Source: an uncultured Massilia sp. (GTDB taxonomy: Bacteria; Pseudomonadota; Gammaproteobacteria; Burkholderiales; Burkholderiaceae_D). From it: DNA of 64,000 nucleotides. Below, in pieces: positions 63,607 to 64,000 of this stretch. Each line of letters opens with the position of its first letter. Positions within the stretch are counted from its first letter, which is position 1. Location: contig NZ_CAJYEB010000022.1 of the NCBI RefSeq assembly GCF_913773735.1, forward strand, positions 124,001 through 188,000, written 5' to 3'. The notes beneath the pieces are model-generated. The model did no database searches. It had not been told where the DNA came from and saw only the letters and a program-made list of their open reading frames with translations. Position numbers and translations under genes: made by a program.

Positions 63607-64000
63607 GTGCACATACTCGAACAACGCTTCCTGCGTGGTCCTAACATCCACGCGGAAACCCCCTGCCTGCTCTCCGTCCTCGACCTGGGCGACCTGTACG
63701 GCGTCTCCACCCGCGACCTGCCGACCTTCACGCATGCGCTGCTGGACCTGCTGCCCTCGCTGGCCGACTACCTGGTGCCCACCGGCCAGCCGGGCGGCTT
63801 CGCCCAGCGCCTGCGCGAAGGCACCTACCTGGCGCGCGTGGTCGAACACGTGACGCTGGGCCTGCAATGCCTGGCCGGCGCGCCCGCCGCGTTCGGCCGT
63901 ACCCGTCCCGTGACCGGCAAGCCGGGCCTGTACCGCATCGTCTGCGCCTACCAGCTGGAAAAGGTGGCGCAGCCGGCCTTCGCGCTGGCCGTCGACGTCG
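63607..64000 (+). CDS. cphA: Cyanophycin synthetase, N-terminal part (cut by window edge)
   Basis: 131 residues are visible before the window ends; the family is ~870-900 residues. The N-terminal domain is recognisable: HILEQRFLRGPNIHAETPCL, LDLGDLYGVSTRDLPTFTHA, QPGGFAQRLREGTYLARVVE, HVTLGLQCLAGAPAAFGRTR and KPGLYRIVCAYQ. CphA polymerises aspartate and arginine into the reserve cyanophycin using ATP. GTG 63607 is preceded by AAAGGA with 6-nt spacing. Whether it is CphA1 or a CphA1'-type paralogue cannot be told from the N-terminus. Confidence 0.85.
   Translation, partial: MHILEQRFLRGPNIHAETPCLLSVLDLGDLYGVSTRDLPTFTHALLDLLPSLADYLVPTGQPGGFAQRLREGTYLARVVEHVTLGLQCLAGAPAAFGRTRPVTGKPGLYRIVCAYQLEKVAQPAFALAVDV

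Overview
The window is a chromosomal segment of a strongly GC-rich Gram-negative bacterium. Gene content and order point to a betaproteobacterium of the Oxalobacteraceae (Massilia/Telluria-like). The clues are the gloB-methyltransferase-rnhA-dnaQ block, a CspA-type cold-shock gene, many c-di-GMP and two-component genes, RND pumps, and a cyanophycin synthetase entering at the right edge. The genus is an inference. No insertion sequence, prophage or CRISPR array was seen.

Layout. 1-7.3 kb: end of a CBS-domain protein, a DUF3369-type GGDEF/EAL response regulator, aroC, then a coupled GGDEF-EAL/HDOD pair. 7.7-17.2 kb: housekeeping genes: an AidB-like acyl-CoA dehydrogenase, upp with an Hpt protein, cspA, a LysR/aceB pair, gloB/methyltransferase/rnhA/dnaQ, and a tRNA-Val(CAC) with its own promoter and terminator. 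17.2-22.7 kb: a BASS transporter, an oxidoreductase/TetR divergent pair around a three-site operator, and a TonB-dependent receptor. 22.9-35.8 kb: a czcICBA-type metal efflux set converging on an operon of an HAE1 RND pump with its own two-component system. 36-42.7 kb: a NarL-type two-component system, an outer-membrane protein, an L-lactate dehydrogenase and galTK. 42.8-50.5 kb: an unusual signalling island, with an HTH-ATPase carrying a degenerate P-loop, an FHA-like sigma54 activator, a Ser/Thr kinase with TPRs, a small DP-EP-like protein, a 67-aa coiled-coil protein and an AI-2E-family membrane protein. 50.7-58.3 kb: an eight-gene organosulfur scavenging operon (Ssu-type and Met-type ABC transporters, an FMN monooxygenase, an SfnB-like flavoprotein). 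58.5-64 kb: a LysE exporter, a metallophosphoesterase, an APC permease, then a heme-oxygenase-like iron enzyme just upstream of cyanophycin synthetase.

Two signals stand out. The first is the kinase/FHA-sigma54/HTH-ATPase module, with clustered TTTACA half-sites between its divergent regulators and an inverted repeat over the kinase promoter. The second is the pairing of an iron oxidase-like gene with cphA, separated by a very strong intercistronic hairpin. Four copies of an ~85-bp palindromic repeat sit in intergenic gaps, and several regulators have clear candidate operators. All functional statements come from reading motifs; no database search was possible.
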